From Pelargonium nanum (Eukaryota > Streptophyta > Magnoliopsida > Geraniales > Geraniaceae), in assembly GCA_036897485.1 (NCBI GenBank), contig JAYMTF010001493.1, positions 1 to 23,087 of the forward strand: a stretch of 23,087 bases of DNA. Reading direction: 5' to 3'. This document shows positions 1 through 10,344 of the stretch, piece by piece. Within the stretch, counting starts at the first letter, position 1; every line of letters begins with the position of its first letter. Position numbers and translations under genes: made by a program. The notes below the pieces were generated by a model. It worked only from the letters and a program-made list of their open reading frames with translations, searched no databases and was not told the DNA's origin.

Positions 1-189
1 GTGTTTCCAATATTACCCTCACTTTCCCCCTACACCCCATGTGCAGTTTAGATCTCCCCATGTGCACTTCATAACTGGTAAGGGTAATATGGGAAAAACA
101 ATAATATAATAACCTATAAATAGAAACAGACACTCATTTTGGGACAAAAAATTTAGACAAACAGAACACTCATTTTGGGACGCAGGGAG
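1..189. mobile_element. Stowaway-type foldback MITE, right part (cut by window start)
   Basis: Read on the minus strand, the element begins at 189 with CTCCCTGCGTCCC, close to the CTCCCTCCGTCCC terminus typical of plant Stowaway (Tc1/mariner-derived) MITEs, next to a TA at 190-191. A subterminal 15-mer, CACTCATTTTGGGAC, occurs twice, at 131-145 and 167-181. Bases 1-22 are a near inverted copy of about 79-101 (ATTACCCTCAC against GTAAGGGTAAT), so the element folds back around position 50. By symmetry the other end lies roughly 90 bases before the window. No coding capacity is visible, as expected for a non-autonomous element. Confidence 0.75.
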
Positions 190-191
190 TA

Positions 192-1080
192 TATGATTTG
201 GTGATGAGTATCTTATTTGGGAGGCTTGCTAGGTCAACATTGGAAAAAAATTGGTCATGACTGTGTGATTTTGTAACCTTCGGTACATTATAAGAACGAA
301 AATATAATGATTATTTCTGTCTAAATGTTATTCGAGCTTGAATGTTCATTTCATGCGGAGTGTTTGATAAAAATTTGGAATCAATTTTTCTTACAGGTAA
401 AAAAGTTGTATTAATGTTTGGTTTAATTATTTATATATATCAAAATGAAGATGTATATTGTTATATTTTTACCAAAATGTTTTTAATATAATTATCAAAC
501 ATTATTAGAAGATTTAAAAAATGAATTACAACGTTGCGGATAATTTGACCTTTTATGTCTTCAAATAAAATATGTAAGTTGCAGCATTTTGTGTCATATA
601 TATGTTCAAATCCTCCGCCTCTTCTATTCTCATTCTCGCTTTCAGTGGTGCACGATCTGTCCTTCGTTCGTGAAGGTTCATCTTCGTGTATGATTTCAAT
701 TACAAAATTTGAGGGTTTTGGTGGTGAGGGGTAACCTTACGAGTTTTTAGTAGACGAGCGAAAGAGCGGTTATCAATTAGTCTGTGAATCGCTCGTGAAC
801 CGCATTGAATCAAACTGTACAATTGATACCCCAAACAAACGGTCTACTATTCAAACTTTCTCAATTTGCAATTACCTATCACGGATGTTGTCCAACATAT
901 TATCCCACGTGACTATTTCCCGCTCGTGAACACCCCTACTATGAATATTTTTAACGAGTTTTATGCTTTCCTACTATTTTGTAACTTATTTTAAATGCCC
1001 AAAATGTTACTGTGCATTATTACTGTGTTAGAATAAAGAGGTAAAGTTGTGAGAAATAGATTTTTGCCCAACCACAAACA
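192..1080. other. Upstream region of APC13, no gene seen
   Basis: This is AT-rich intergenic DNA between the MITE and the first APC13 exon. No open frame resembles a protein. Around 745-830 and 925 the motifs ACGAGCG/CGCTCGT and GCGGTT/AACCGC recur in both orientations without forming one clean hairpin. The proximal part presumably contains the APC13 promoter, but the transcription start cannot be placed from sequence. Confidence 0.5.
906..911. promoter_or_regulatory. G-box motif CACGTG upstream of APC13
   Basis: A perfect palindromic CACGTG core lies in CCCACGTGAC, roughly 170-260 bases upstream of the likely 5' exon of APC13. G-boxes bind plant bHLH and bZIP factors. A six-base motif arises easily by chance, so function is only possible. 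Confidence 0.3.
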
Positions 1081-1169
1081 GATAGTTCACAAATCAAAAG
1101 CAGTTTAGCTCCTCTATTCGATTCGCTGATCAGAGCATTGCTTCTTCGATTCTTCATCAAATCGACAAG

Positions 1170-1775
1170 GTCAGTTGTTCGATTTCGATCTCTTTATTAT
1201 CAATTTGTTTCTTCATTCGTTAGCACGTTATCTCAGTTCAGTCTATTTCTGCACTGCAACACTCGAAGAGGGTGTCATGGCGGAAAAAAAAAAATCAGAT
1301 TTTTCACTTGCTTTTGATCACATAAGGCTTTTTTGTTCAAGGGTTTTGGGTTTGTGGGAAAAGAACTTGTGGGTAGGGCTCAATCGTGGTGCCTGCTGTG
1401 TTATGGTATTTTTTTTCTTTTAAACATGATAGTTTGGATATTTTTGTTCATTATTTGTTTTGCTTATTTCCTTACTGTTTAATTTGTTGAGCTTCCTGGT
1501 TTTGGTTGGAGTTTTTTTAAATCTATATTGGGTGTAGGAGAAACCCAATTGATTCTATAATGGTGGTTTCTTCTTTTTCTGGGGAAATGGTGATTGATTT
1601 TGTTTGGCTGGATTTTTTTTTGGGGGGTTATTGGAGTGTTTAAGAAAAAAGTATTAACACTCGTGTCCGCCTCAGTAAATTTTTAGGCAAAGAGGAGTTG
1701 GCTCCAAGCTATTTTAGTTATTGGTTGAGTTCTCAATGTTTTATTTCTAAATCAAATTTTAAATGAAATGTAGAG
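1170..1775 (+). other. 5'-UTR intron of APC13
   Basis: The donor AAG|GTCAGT lies at 1169/1170. The acceptor is a TAG or TAGAG at about 1771-1775, just before the ATG. The intron is T-rich, as plant introns are. Long 5'-UTR introns often raise expression in plants, but nothing here proves that. An 82-codon open frame at 1175-1423 falls inside this intron and has no sign of being a protein. Confidence 0.7.
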
Positions 1776-1780
1776 CGAAC

Positions 1781-3396
1781 ATGGCAGAATTGAATTTGGG
1801 TATACTCATAGACATTGTGGACGAAGAATGGATGAGAGATACTCTGCCCAATGACGGTATTGTTCTTTCTTTCTTCTGTAGTAAGAACTTGAGAGCATAT
1901 TCTTAGAGAAAAATTTCTCACAATATACTTTTTGTCACCCAAATGGTCTAATTTTCTTTCTGTCGCCTCACAGATCTTCCATTGCCACCAGTTCTGGTAG
2001 TTCGAACAGAAGACACTGAAGACTCAAGTATGTATTTTTCTTATAGAGGCCTAGTTTAGATAGTACTGTGTCAAAATATGTTGTATTCTGTTCATCTACG
2101 CACACGTCTTTTTATATTTGATGTGCTATTAACTAAGTTTGATAAGGCGACCCAATGCATGAGGCTCCCACCATTGTTGGGGCTAGGCAACATTGCCTCT
2201 GCTTTTGCAGAGAGGCTAATTCTCTTACTGGAACACATGACCTCAAGGTCACAAGGCGGCAACCTTGCCGTTGAGCCAAGGCTCAATCACCCTCTATCAA
2301 CATGTTTGAATGTTCGGTAGTTAAAATAAATGAAGGTTCTGGAACATGCTTGCATTTTGATACTTAAGAGCAACTTTGTGAGCTTGAAAGCTTGAAAGTA
2401 AGAAGTCTTTGAGAACCATGTATAGATATCATTGTGTGCCAGTTTTGTTTATCTTATTATTTGATTCATGAGGAAGCGAGAGAATTCAGTTGGGAGAAAC
2501 TGAAAGGAGCAGAGGTAGACAACCTAAGGTAGAATGGAAAGTAGTGAGGAAAGGCATGATAGCACTTGGCTTAACTAAGGAGATGACATTTTGTTAGATA
2601 GAGTGAAGGAGGAGAATACAAACAAAAGATGTCAGAGTTTTGCTAGAAGGATACATGTAGCCGACCCCAATATTATTTGGGAAATGGCTCAATTGTTATT
2701 TCATGTGGAAAACAAAAATATGTATATAACAAAGAAGAAAACCAGTTAATTGGTTGGTTGGGTTGAATCGGAATCATATTCATTTATTTATTAAAGTGTT
2801 AAGCGTATAACTAAAGGAGACCTGAAAGTCCTAAGAAAATGCTTGGCAGAGGCAATGACTTTTAGATTATTCACGCACTACAACCCCTTTTGAGCTCAAT
2901 TTTGGACCATCTGATTAGCATACCGCTATGGTATCTTCATTCATGCATTTGAAACTTAAATCTCTCTTTTGGTTCATTCATTTCAACGAATCCATTGTAA
3001 TAAGACTACTAAGTAGTAATCTTGTTACGATCGACATCCAATGTTGGTGTTTTGTTCACTTCCATCTTCTCATTTGTGTTGGTACCTTGATCGAAAACAT
3101 CTAAATATACATTTGTTTTGTTCACTTAAATACAACTGTCTGATGGAATTATATTTCAGTCATGATTAACTTTCACATAGAATATTTGCTAATTTGATGA
3201 AGGTATTTATGTTTTATTTTGATTAATTATATGATGATAGAAATATAGAATGAGTTCTCGCCACTCTCCTTTTACAAGCGAACCTTGCAGATTTTGTATA
3301 CTCATTTGCTTTCGTATTCCTCTTCCTATATATACAGATCAGGAGGCTCAACCAGTTGGAGATACCTGGCATGATCTTGCATTAGGCGCGCAATAA
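1781..3396 (+). CDS. APC13: Anaphase-promoting complex subunit 13 (APC13/BONSAI)
   Basis: APC13 is the smallest subunit of the anaphase-promoting complex/cyclosome, the nuclear E3 ubiquitin ligase that triggers degradation of cyclins and securin; it stabilises the TPR subunits. Coding exons are 1781-1856, 1974-2027 and 3338-3396. They join in frame (phases 1 and 1) to give 62 residues, about the size of the plant family. The N-terminus [20 protein letters not shown], the following LPLPPVLVV and the C-terminal TWHDLAL are the conserved APC13 blocks. A non-coding leader exon ends at 1169 (donor AAG|GTCAGT), so a roughly 600-base intron sits in the 5' UTR. The start is the first ATG after that intron. 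The 1.3-kb last intron contains a SINE and an RTE LINE fragment. The exons are too short for an ORF search. Identification is by recall of the plant family. Confidence 0.93.
2143..2293 (-). mobile_element. tRNA-derived SINE (Au/SolS-like) in APC13 last intron
   Basis: On the minus strand the head reads AGCCTTGGCTCAACGG, which contains a box A-like TGGCTCAACGG. It continues with GGTTGCCGCCTTGTGACC and TTGAGGTCATGTGTTCCAGT, the position of a degenerate box B. The tail includes GCCTCTCTGCAAAAGCAGAGG and ends GGGTCGCC. This order matches the common plant tRNA-derived SINEs. The ends are approximate: the 5' end is near 2285-2293 and the 3' end near 2143. It lies antisense to APC13 and is non-coding. 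Confidence 0.72.
2465..2705 (+). mobile_element. RTE-clade LINE 3'-end fragment (decayed)
   Basis: The plus strand translates, with stops and small indels, to pieces typical of the C-terminal end of plant RTE-type LINE ORFs: [20 protein letters not shown], then LTKEM, then RRIHVADPN-like residues at about 2650-2675. After this comes the characteristic 3' segment GTAGCCGACCCCAATATTAT followed by TTTGGGAAATGGCTCAATTG. The order agrees with the family pattern ([25 protein letters not shown]). The fragment is clearly dead. It lies sense to APC13 in the same intron as the SINE. Confidence 0.7.
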
Positions 3397-4305
3397 GCCT
3401 CTTTTTTTCTTTTTCTTTTTCGGACATGGAAGTACTTGTCTTGGTTCTAACTGTATGTGAATGATATTATAATCTTCTGGATTAAGTTTATTTATGATTT
3501 TTAAATGTAATTTTTCTTACCAACTCTTTCTTTTAAATGTATTCTTGGGTCTCCTTCCAAGTTTGAGTTCCTTAGAAGTAGTCTTGCCCAGTTTGATTGC
3601 ATTTTTTAGTTGCCCATTTTGTTTTGTTTTTGTCTCTATTTTTGAGTGATATAGTTCTTAGAGCTGTATGATTTCTTGTTTTTGTTTTTTAAAAATGGCA
3701 TCATTCAGTTGATGTTTATAGAAAAGGGAAAAAAAAGAGTAATACGAGAAAGGAGGATGAAGATAGTCAAAACTAAACCTTGAGTTACGTTTGACCAGCA
3801 CGGACCTATTTTGACAAAAAAGCTTCAAAGTTCAAGTACTATTTTGGCTCGGGACTATATTAACGACTTTTTGAAAGTAGGAGGAAGATGATGACCACTA
3901 AATCATAGTTTTTTATGCAAAATCTATTCATAATCAATATAATTGACAATCAAATAAGCAAACACATAGTTAATTTGTTGGATAGATATCCAAATATCAG
4001 TTGTTAAACAAAATCATAATGATTTTTTTTTTAGAAACCTGTTTTAATTGAAGTATTTCACACATAAACAATTCAAATACATTGCGAAAATAATCTAAAA
4101 CCTTCATTCTCAACAAATCCAAAATGTAGTTCATCAATAATAATCACATTATCCAATAATTCCCAATAATATTAATAATCCCAATAATAATTCCCCCAAG
4201 ATAAATATGCTTTGAATCAGTCACAAACAAAGTCATGATAAATAGTAATTCCCAAAAATATAAATGTTGTTTCTTGAATTTCTTTGTCATCTCCATTTTT
4301 TGCCC
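3397..4305. other. Convergent intergenic region, APC13 and F-box 3' ends
   Basis: This stretch holds the 3' UTR of APC13 (plus, after the TAA at 3394-3396) and that of the F-box gene (minus, before 4306). The first part is pyrimidine-rich (TTTTTTTCTTTTTCTTTTTC near 3400). The rest is AT-rich, with repeated AATAAT/CCCAATAAT runs around 4140-4200. I see no gene or recognisable transposon end. Confidence 0.5.
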
Positions 4306-6308
4306 TTATATTTGTTGCTGCTTTTCCTCTTGCACCTCGCAGTGTTCCCGGATTCTAGCTCCAAGTTCTTCAGGAACCGGACATGCACTCGATTGAGCAA
4401 TCGCAGGCTAAATAGAGTGACAAAAGAATGAATATGTTTGTACCATACAACCGAACTATGCAGAAAAAGAAACTAGATCGATCTGAACTTCAACACGCAC
4501 TCAAGAAATGAGATGGACTCTAAAGGATAAAATCCAATTCTTTCTATCTTTGCGACTGATCGAAACTCTTTTCTTGAAAAAAATCAAAATACCAAACGCA
4601 CATCAACTAAGATCCTTAAAACTACTTAAAAAATGGAACTTGTAACATGAATTAAGCTAAAAAAACACTCTAAAACAGCACCAGAAAGACAAGCATAAAT
4701 GAGAGCTATCAGAAACGTACTTTGGATTTCCACCAACTAGGACTCGTAGCTATTTTTTCGAGTACCAAATCAGCAAACCTGCACGTGAAAATAAAATATA
4801 TTGAGAAACTTAAGACTTAAAAGGCTAGCGATTTAGAAAAACTTCAGAAGATAAATAACTAGTTCATGTGAAGAAATAATAGGTTAAGAGTTGTGTAAGT
4901 AACTAAAACAAAACCTACTAATACTATAAGTTTGGAGGCATATATTATTGAGAACTAGGACTAAATAATTGCATATTTAACTCGTAGTATAAAGATAACA
5001 TATTTCAAATTTGGTTATGTCATGTGCAAACCAGATATGTTGTCAGAGCACTTCATAAGACAAAAAGCTATATTCATATTGAGCAAAAGAATACATTTAC
5101 CTTGGTGTGACATCCACGTCATATTCCATCATAGAATCCTTCATCCGAACAAGACTTGGACTATAAGCAATCACTCTTAGGCGCACGGGACCAGAACCTA
5201 CAACTCTAATACTTTTTAGAACTGGATCATACAAAAACAATTCAGTGACACTTCTGCTGGTACGTCTCATTAGTATTTCCCCGTTGTCCATATAATCGAT
5301 AGGTAAACAGCTTGTGTACTTCTTCCTCTCAGCAAGAGTAGCATACTGGAAAGAAAACACTTGAGTCCACGAATCTTGAACACCGTATTCTTTCATCAAC
5401 CATATGTTAATGCCTTGATGAGTATTATCAGTTACAAATAGGCAACTGGCCAACTCCCCAATTCTATCTCTATTTGGGAAACTAATGTTCTTATTCTTGA
5501 AGTGTGGCGGGAGTGGAACTGTTCCAAACTTTTCATCTTCAAAATCGAAAGAAACTATAGTCATATCAGAACTTCGGCGTTTTGTACCAACCCAATGAAG
5601 GGCACCGTGCAAGAAGCATCCTATCAACAGCTAATACCACTCACCGTCAAATGGCTTCCAAATAGAGCAATGACAAGAACCAACATTTCTCCAATAGCAT
5701 TCTTTCTCAATTGTACATATTTTAGCTATCTGACTTTTTGACCCCTTTCGATCCGGTACAAGCAAAAGTTTGAATCGGTTAGCCTTTCGGCTAAAACCTA
5801 ACCAGAAAGCCGAATAATTTGACAAACCCTTCTGTTCCTTAGGCGCGGGAAATGTAGCGAACTCACTCGTAATTGGATTCCATATCACAGCAAATTTGTC
5901 AGATTCAGAACCAGAATAGCAGAGTAAACCATTACAAGAGTTTACAAAACAGTATTTTCCTGCACTGACTCTGAATTTGGGGATATGGCATAAAGTATTG
6001 AGCTTTATATAAAGAGAATGAGAATCATTCAGGGAATGGAAGCTACCCAAGTAAAGCTGTGTCTCCTTGTCTCCATAATAGCTTTGCTTTGCTCTGGCCT
6101 GATGCAGCTTGGAAAAATGAAGGTCATTAATGAGACAGAGCCATGATTTGGAGACACATTTGGTAGCCAGGAGGGTCTTGATGGGAAGTCTGAACAGTAT
6201 CTCCATGAGAATTGGACTTGGAAGATCTGTGATGGACAAGGAAGAAGAAAAAGAAGAAGGTGTACAATGCTCTCCTACCTTTGTTGATTTCTTGAAAGGA
6301 GCATCCAT
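4306..6308 (-). pseudogene. F-box / F-box-associated (FBA) protein gene with an in-frame stop
   Basis: Intact plant homologues recruit substrates to SCF ubiquitin ligases: the F-box binds SKP1 and the FBA region binds the target. Exons on the minus strand are 6308-5101, 4778-4721 and 4407-4306. Their phases agree, giving 455 codons. The start is ATG at 6308-6306 in a strong ACCATGG context. Residues about 27-70 form the F-box (LPSPILMEILFRLPIKTLL, CVSKSW). FBA blocks follow (SCNGLLCY, VIWNPIT, FWLGFS, then FLHGALHW). Codon 226 is TAG (5631-5633), directly before the conserved GALHW block. The rest stays open through two further exons to TAA at 4306-4308. One CAG-to-TAG change would explain it. 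The truncated product would be 225 residues, with the F-box and only part of the FBA domain. The gene could be a recent pseudogene, a null allele, a truncated protein or a sequencing error. Confidence 0.82.
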
Positions 6309-6364
6309 GGTCAATGCTGGTACTTGATTATCTTCTGGAGAGGAAGAAATTTGGATGATCAGAT

Positions 6365-6396
6365 GATATATATAGATGGAGTTAGGGTTAGGGTTT
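6365..6396 (-). promoter_or_regulatory. Telo-box and TATA-like element upstream of the F-box gene
   Basis: Read on the minus strand, AAACCCTAACCCTAA (complement of 6382-6396) is a double plant telo-box. It is followed by CTATATATATC (complement of 6365-6375) about 57 bases before the ATG at 6308. Telo-boxes occur near transcription starts of many plant genes, especially growth and translation genes. The TATA-like run is close to the ATG, so the leader would be very short if it is used. Confidence 0.45.
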
Positions 6397-6399
6397 TAT

Positions 6400-7130
6400 A
6401 ATATTGTTTGGAAATCTCACATTTTGTCAAATTCACGTTTTATATATGAATATGATCTAACAAAACTCCATTTAATCCTGAATTTTTGTATTTGAGACGA
6501 AATTGTTTCCCAAATATTGTTTCAAACAACCAATCACATCTTAACATATGTCATACAAATAACTTTTCAAAAAATTAATGAAATAAAGTTTCCATTATAT
6601 GTATGTGACATTTATGAATTATTTTAAATAAAATATGTATCACTAATCATCTTATGACTTAGAGGTTTATGTATTTTCTCATTAAATAGGTGTATTTTTA
6701 TTGTTTTGGTATATTAATTTTTAATTATTTTTAAGGCCTCTTTAATGACAGTCAAAGGATGAGTCCAATTTGAGTTCCATTACAAAAGTTTAGAGAACAT
6801 TTTAAAATATATGTGACAAAAGAATGAACATTTTCATTAAATTTAACAAATTACACTATCATTGATTACACAAGATAGTTGTTGCATATAAGACCCAAGA
6901 CACATTGTGCAAGAGTATTGTTATTTTAGTTGATGAGTGCTTCTATACAAGCTATAGAGCAACATGTGCCACCATGTTCACAACACCCCAACCTGGTGTT
7001 CCAGGTAAAAAATTTCCAGTTGTATACAGACACAAAATGCATCAACACCAGATACCTTGTTGCATCTTCAACTGAAACCCAAACACTACCATCTTTGATC
7101 ATGATGGAGGCAAAATTTTGGGCTAACAAA
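6400..7130. other. Intergenic region, no confident gene
   Basis: AT-rich DNA between the F-box promoter and the 3' end of the coiled-coil gene. Open frames at 6926-7129 (minus) and 6930-7166 (plus) overlap each other. They show no domain or codon pattern I recognise and probably lie in the 3' flank of the minus-strand gene. I see no transposon termini. Confidence 0.45.
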
Positions 7131-7132
7131 AA

Positions 7133-7138
7133 TTTATT
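7133..7138 (-). terminator. Possible polyadenylation signal AATAAA
   Basis: The complement of TTTATT gives AATAAA 86 bases after the stop codon of the coiled-coil gene (7224-7226). That is a plausible distance for a plant near-upstream element. Plant poly(A) signals are degenerate, so this is a suggestion only. Confidence 0.35.
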
Positions 7139-7223
7139 GATTCATCTCCAGCTTAAGACTATATAATATCTACAGCAATAGGTGAAATGAAACCATCCGG
7201 GAGCAAGTTCGGCGCATGCCAAC

Positions 7224-10016
7224 CTAGGCAGAAGAATTAGTAGCAGCAGCATCAGAGTCACTGGTGGAAGCCGATAGATTTGTATTTGTTCGGGGAAAGT
7301 AGGAGCAAACAATTACTGAAGCGCCAATTGCTGCGGATAGTCCTATACAACCCAATAACCATCTTCGCTGCCTTCGCCTTTTTCTCTGCCTTCGTGCTGT
7401 CTCTGCAAAATTCAGATAAGCAATATAAGGGCCTTGAATTAGTCAATTCGCAGGAGGAAATGAATATGCAGTCTCCATATGCAATAAGCTGAATTGTAAA
7501 TAGTCACTACCAAGAGACTCGTATGAACATAGAAATGAAAAGGAGACTGGGATTGAACTTTGTAGTACACTTGTTCTGGTAACTATGATTATTACTATCC
7601 AAGTACACTTCACGTAAATTGTGCTTTTAATGACATCCAGTAGTAACGAGCAACTGTCTAGGAAGTTCTACCTCAAAACTTTAACACAGTTTAATAACTG
7701 AGATTTATGGGTTTCACAGACCTGCCAGCACACTTCTTGCTTGGCAGTAGCATCCATCAAATCAACATCTGTTGAAACTCAGACATCCAGGGGAAGGCGT
7801 ATAGCCTACCAGACTTAAGATCTACAAGTCTCTGAAACAACTAATAGTTCTATTTGGCCGACAAAACGTATAATATGGAGAACTAGCACATGTCATGTCA
7901 TGAACAATAGTGAGGAAAAGGCCTCAATGACAAGGAAGAAAGTTCATCTAGTATCTACTCACTTGAGCCTATTTTTATTCTATAACCATGTCAGTCTATA
8001 AACTTCATTAGTTCTAGTCTTTTATATTTCACTCTGTGGAACCTATATGAGAGTATCTAATTCAAAGTCCTATAGAGGATCAAAAGGTCAATCCACAATC
8101 CCGACTTAATACTACCCTTCACAGGATTCTTCATCAGTCAATAAGTAATGCCGTGACAAACTTGGAAAACAACAATTAACACATACCCACAGCTTCCAAA
8201 TTCCTCTGGGACATTTCTTGATTAACAGTCTCGTAGTATTGTAATCTATCTCGCAGTCGGGAGATTTCTTGGTCCTTCGATTTGACTATTGCTGCTGCAG
8301 CAATTTCAGCTTCAGCACGTGCTAGATCAATGCTTATTGCTTCAGAAACAAACCTTGTAACAACCAGTTCTTGAAGCAATTGTTCTATCGGATCAATCTC
8401 AAGCTCCGAATTAACATTATTGCTAGCAGTCGAAGGGGTGGGCAATGTTAGCCCTAACTCATTCAGTTTCTTGCCAATCCTCAGCCACTGACTGCACATT
8501 CGGTCAACAGCATCTTCTGCAGCCTTACGTTTTTCTGTCTCCTCCAGGAGAGCGAGCCTCGTGCTATGCAGTTCGGATTCAATATTTGAGATATGGGATG
8601 ACGACATGTTTGAAAGAGAACCATCTGAGAAGAACTCTGTATGCACCAAACATCAGAAAAGTAATCAGCAGCATATCAACATGGCACCAAACAGTATGCA
8701 CTCAACAGGGTTACAAAATGCTAAGTACTTGTAACAAGATCCACTCTGAAATATGATTTGCTGAATAAAACATACACAACAAGAACAAATCACTCACACC
8801 TATACTCAGCAAGTCATATCGCAACTCACCTATACGACAGACTGGACTTCACAAAGAAGTTGAAACAAAATCATTCGCCTAAACGCCTATAATACACAAC
8901 TCTGTGGCACAGCAATATAAACCTTGTGTGTTGTGAACCCATGTATGTTCCACTTCATAACACTCTATTTCAGTTCAGCCTCTAGTATTGTAACCTCATT
9001 CAAAGAAGCCGGCATGATGCAATCTGCTCATATACTCTCAGACCCGAACACAACCTTTTTCGCAAGAGAATCATATGATCCTAATATGAATCTAGTTAGA
9101 TTATTCTGAGATTAAGATCACACTATTTTCTAGTTTCAACAAATTATGATCCAAAAGTGAGAACACACAGTGCCAAAAAAAAAAGTAAATTATGAAGCAA
9201 AACCTAAGGTACCTGAACTCTCGAACATGTGCAGCCACAGCAAAATGCTCATAGATTTCATTTTTAACCTCCTTTACAAATCAAATTCAGAAACCCATTT
9301 TATTTGGTCAAAAATGTGCAGTGCTCTATCATCAGAATTAGAACCCATGGAATATTCCAATATGCTAAAAAGAACCCAATAGAGAAATACCAATATAAAT
9401 AAATAAATAAAGATGACATTTTTAAGGTCCTATCTACAAAAATAAAGCAAAATTCACCTTCATCAGCATCGAAGAACACGACACTCCTGGGAGACATAAG
9501 AGACTGCTTAGCAAAACCATCGACATCGGTGGAGCTCGCAACACTCCTCGTCTCAAACGCCTCCAAAAAATCCCCATCCCCATCGTCTCCTTCCTTCTTC
9601 TTCTCCTTCAATTTCAAAAACAACCCATCACCATCGGAGCACGCCTCGACCTTCCCATCGTCCTCGCCGCCGGCGACATCAGAACGAACATTTTGGTGGG
9701 AAGACGAATAGCCGTCAACATGGCCGTTGACGGAGCCCTCCGGGTCGGAGCTAGGGAAGTCGGGTCGCTTGCGAATGAGGACGTAAGGGGATGGAGAGTC
9801 CGGCTGCGCGGAGACACCCGCCGGAATGGGCTTGGACTCCGGGGTGGTATAGAGCGCCGGCGATTTTATGTACAGGTGGCTCGGCGGCCGCGGCGGCTTG
9901 TTCCTGAGAGCGTCGCCGGAATTTGAATCATCGGCGGAGGTGGGTTTGTCGGCGGTGGTGATGGTGGTGGTGGGTTCGAGTAAGGTCTTGAAAGCCATAG
10001 TGAAAAAGCTGGGCAT
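7224..10016 (-). CDS. Unrecognised coiled-coil protein with C-terminal membrane anchor
   Basis: I do not recognise a named family. Minus-strand exons are 10016-9458, 8636-8187, 7768-7722 and 7400-7224. All introns are GT-AG and the phases agree, giving 410 residues. Residues 1-186 are acidic, Ser/Pro-rich and probably disordered (KPPRPPSHLYIKSPALY, VLIRKRPDFPSSDPEGSVNG). Exon 2 encodes an alpha-helical, heptad-rich segment (ESELHSTRLALLEETEKRKA, then LLQELVVTRFVSEAISIDLA) suited to a coiled coil. The last exon has a very basic stretch RRQRKRRRQRRW, then a single hydrophobic helix LLGCIGLSAAIGASVIVCSY and a short Ser/Thr tail. This looks like a tail-anchored protein with a cytosolic coiled coil; target membrane unknown. 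Two in-frame ATGs, 10016 and 9998, are both possible starts. The acceptor of exon 4 is a tandem AGAG, and only the distal AG keeps the anchor frame. Confidence 0.8.
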
Positions 10017-10344
10017 GTTCTGGTAATGGGTATTGTCAAAGGCTGAGCTTTGAGGTACGTGCAGAGAAATTGGAGGAGAGATTTAGGGTTTTTAAGTGAA
10101 ACGGTTTGGGTTTGGAGCTTGGAATGTGTAAAAGCTTTTGGCTTGGGGAATACTCCGCCGCCATTGGAAGCGGTTAGGAAGTTTTTGGAGATAGCAATGT
10201 TTGCGTTACTGTTTATTTATTTATTTATTTTAAAAAAATAAAAAAACAAAGATATATAGGAAAAGACAAAAGATGTGAAAATTGTGGACTATCATGATTC
10301 CAACAACATTTGAGCTTCACTACTAGTTTTTATGTGGTCTCATT
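10017..10344. promoter_or_regulatory. 5' leader and proximal promoter of the coiled-coil gene
   Basis: This lies upstream of the ATG at 10016 on the minus strand. It holds a CT-rich leader (CTCCTCCAATTTCTCTGCAC in minus orientation) and a (TTTA)n run at about 10210-10232 on the plus strand. Farther up it is bounded by the hAT-like MITE at 10345. No second gene is seen, and the TSS cannot be placed. Confidence 0.45.

Noticed and set aside
1175-1423. 82-codon open frame on the plus strand
   Set aside because: It falls within the 5'-UTR intron of APC13, is low in complexity, and ends in a poly-Phe run from a T-rich tract.
2240-2290. A tRNA gene on the minus strand
   Set aside because: The box A and box B-like parts have no tRNA cloverleaf and are followed by a SINE body and tail; it is a tRNA-derived SINE.
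2078-2320. 80-codon open frame
   Set aside because: It is the SINE and its flanks inside an APC13 intron and has no protein-like features.
5097-5627. A separate gene for the second half of the F-box protein
   Set aside because: It has no ATG at its start; the only opening is a TTG just after the TAG. It is in the same frame as the upstream half and continues the FBA domain, so it is one interrupted gene.
5639-5644. GTGAGT just before the in-frame TAG as an intron donor that removes the stop
   Set aside because: The nearest AG gives a 14-base intron, too short to splice. Farther acceptors would delete the conserved GALHW block.
9529-9926. Plus-strand and alternate-frame ORFs in the first exon of the coiled-coil gene
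   Set aside because: They are antisense or shifted shadows of a GC-richer coding exon whose minus-strand frame splices correctly.
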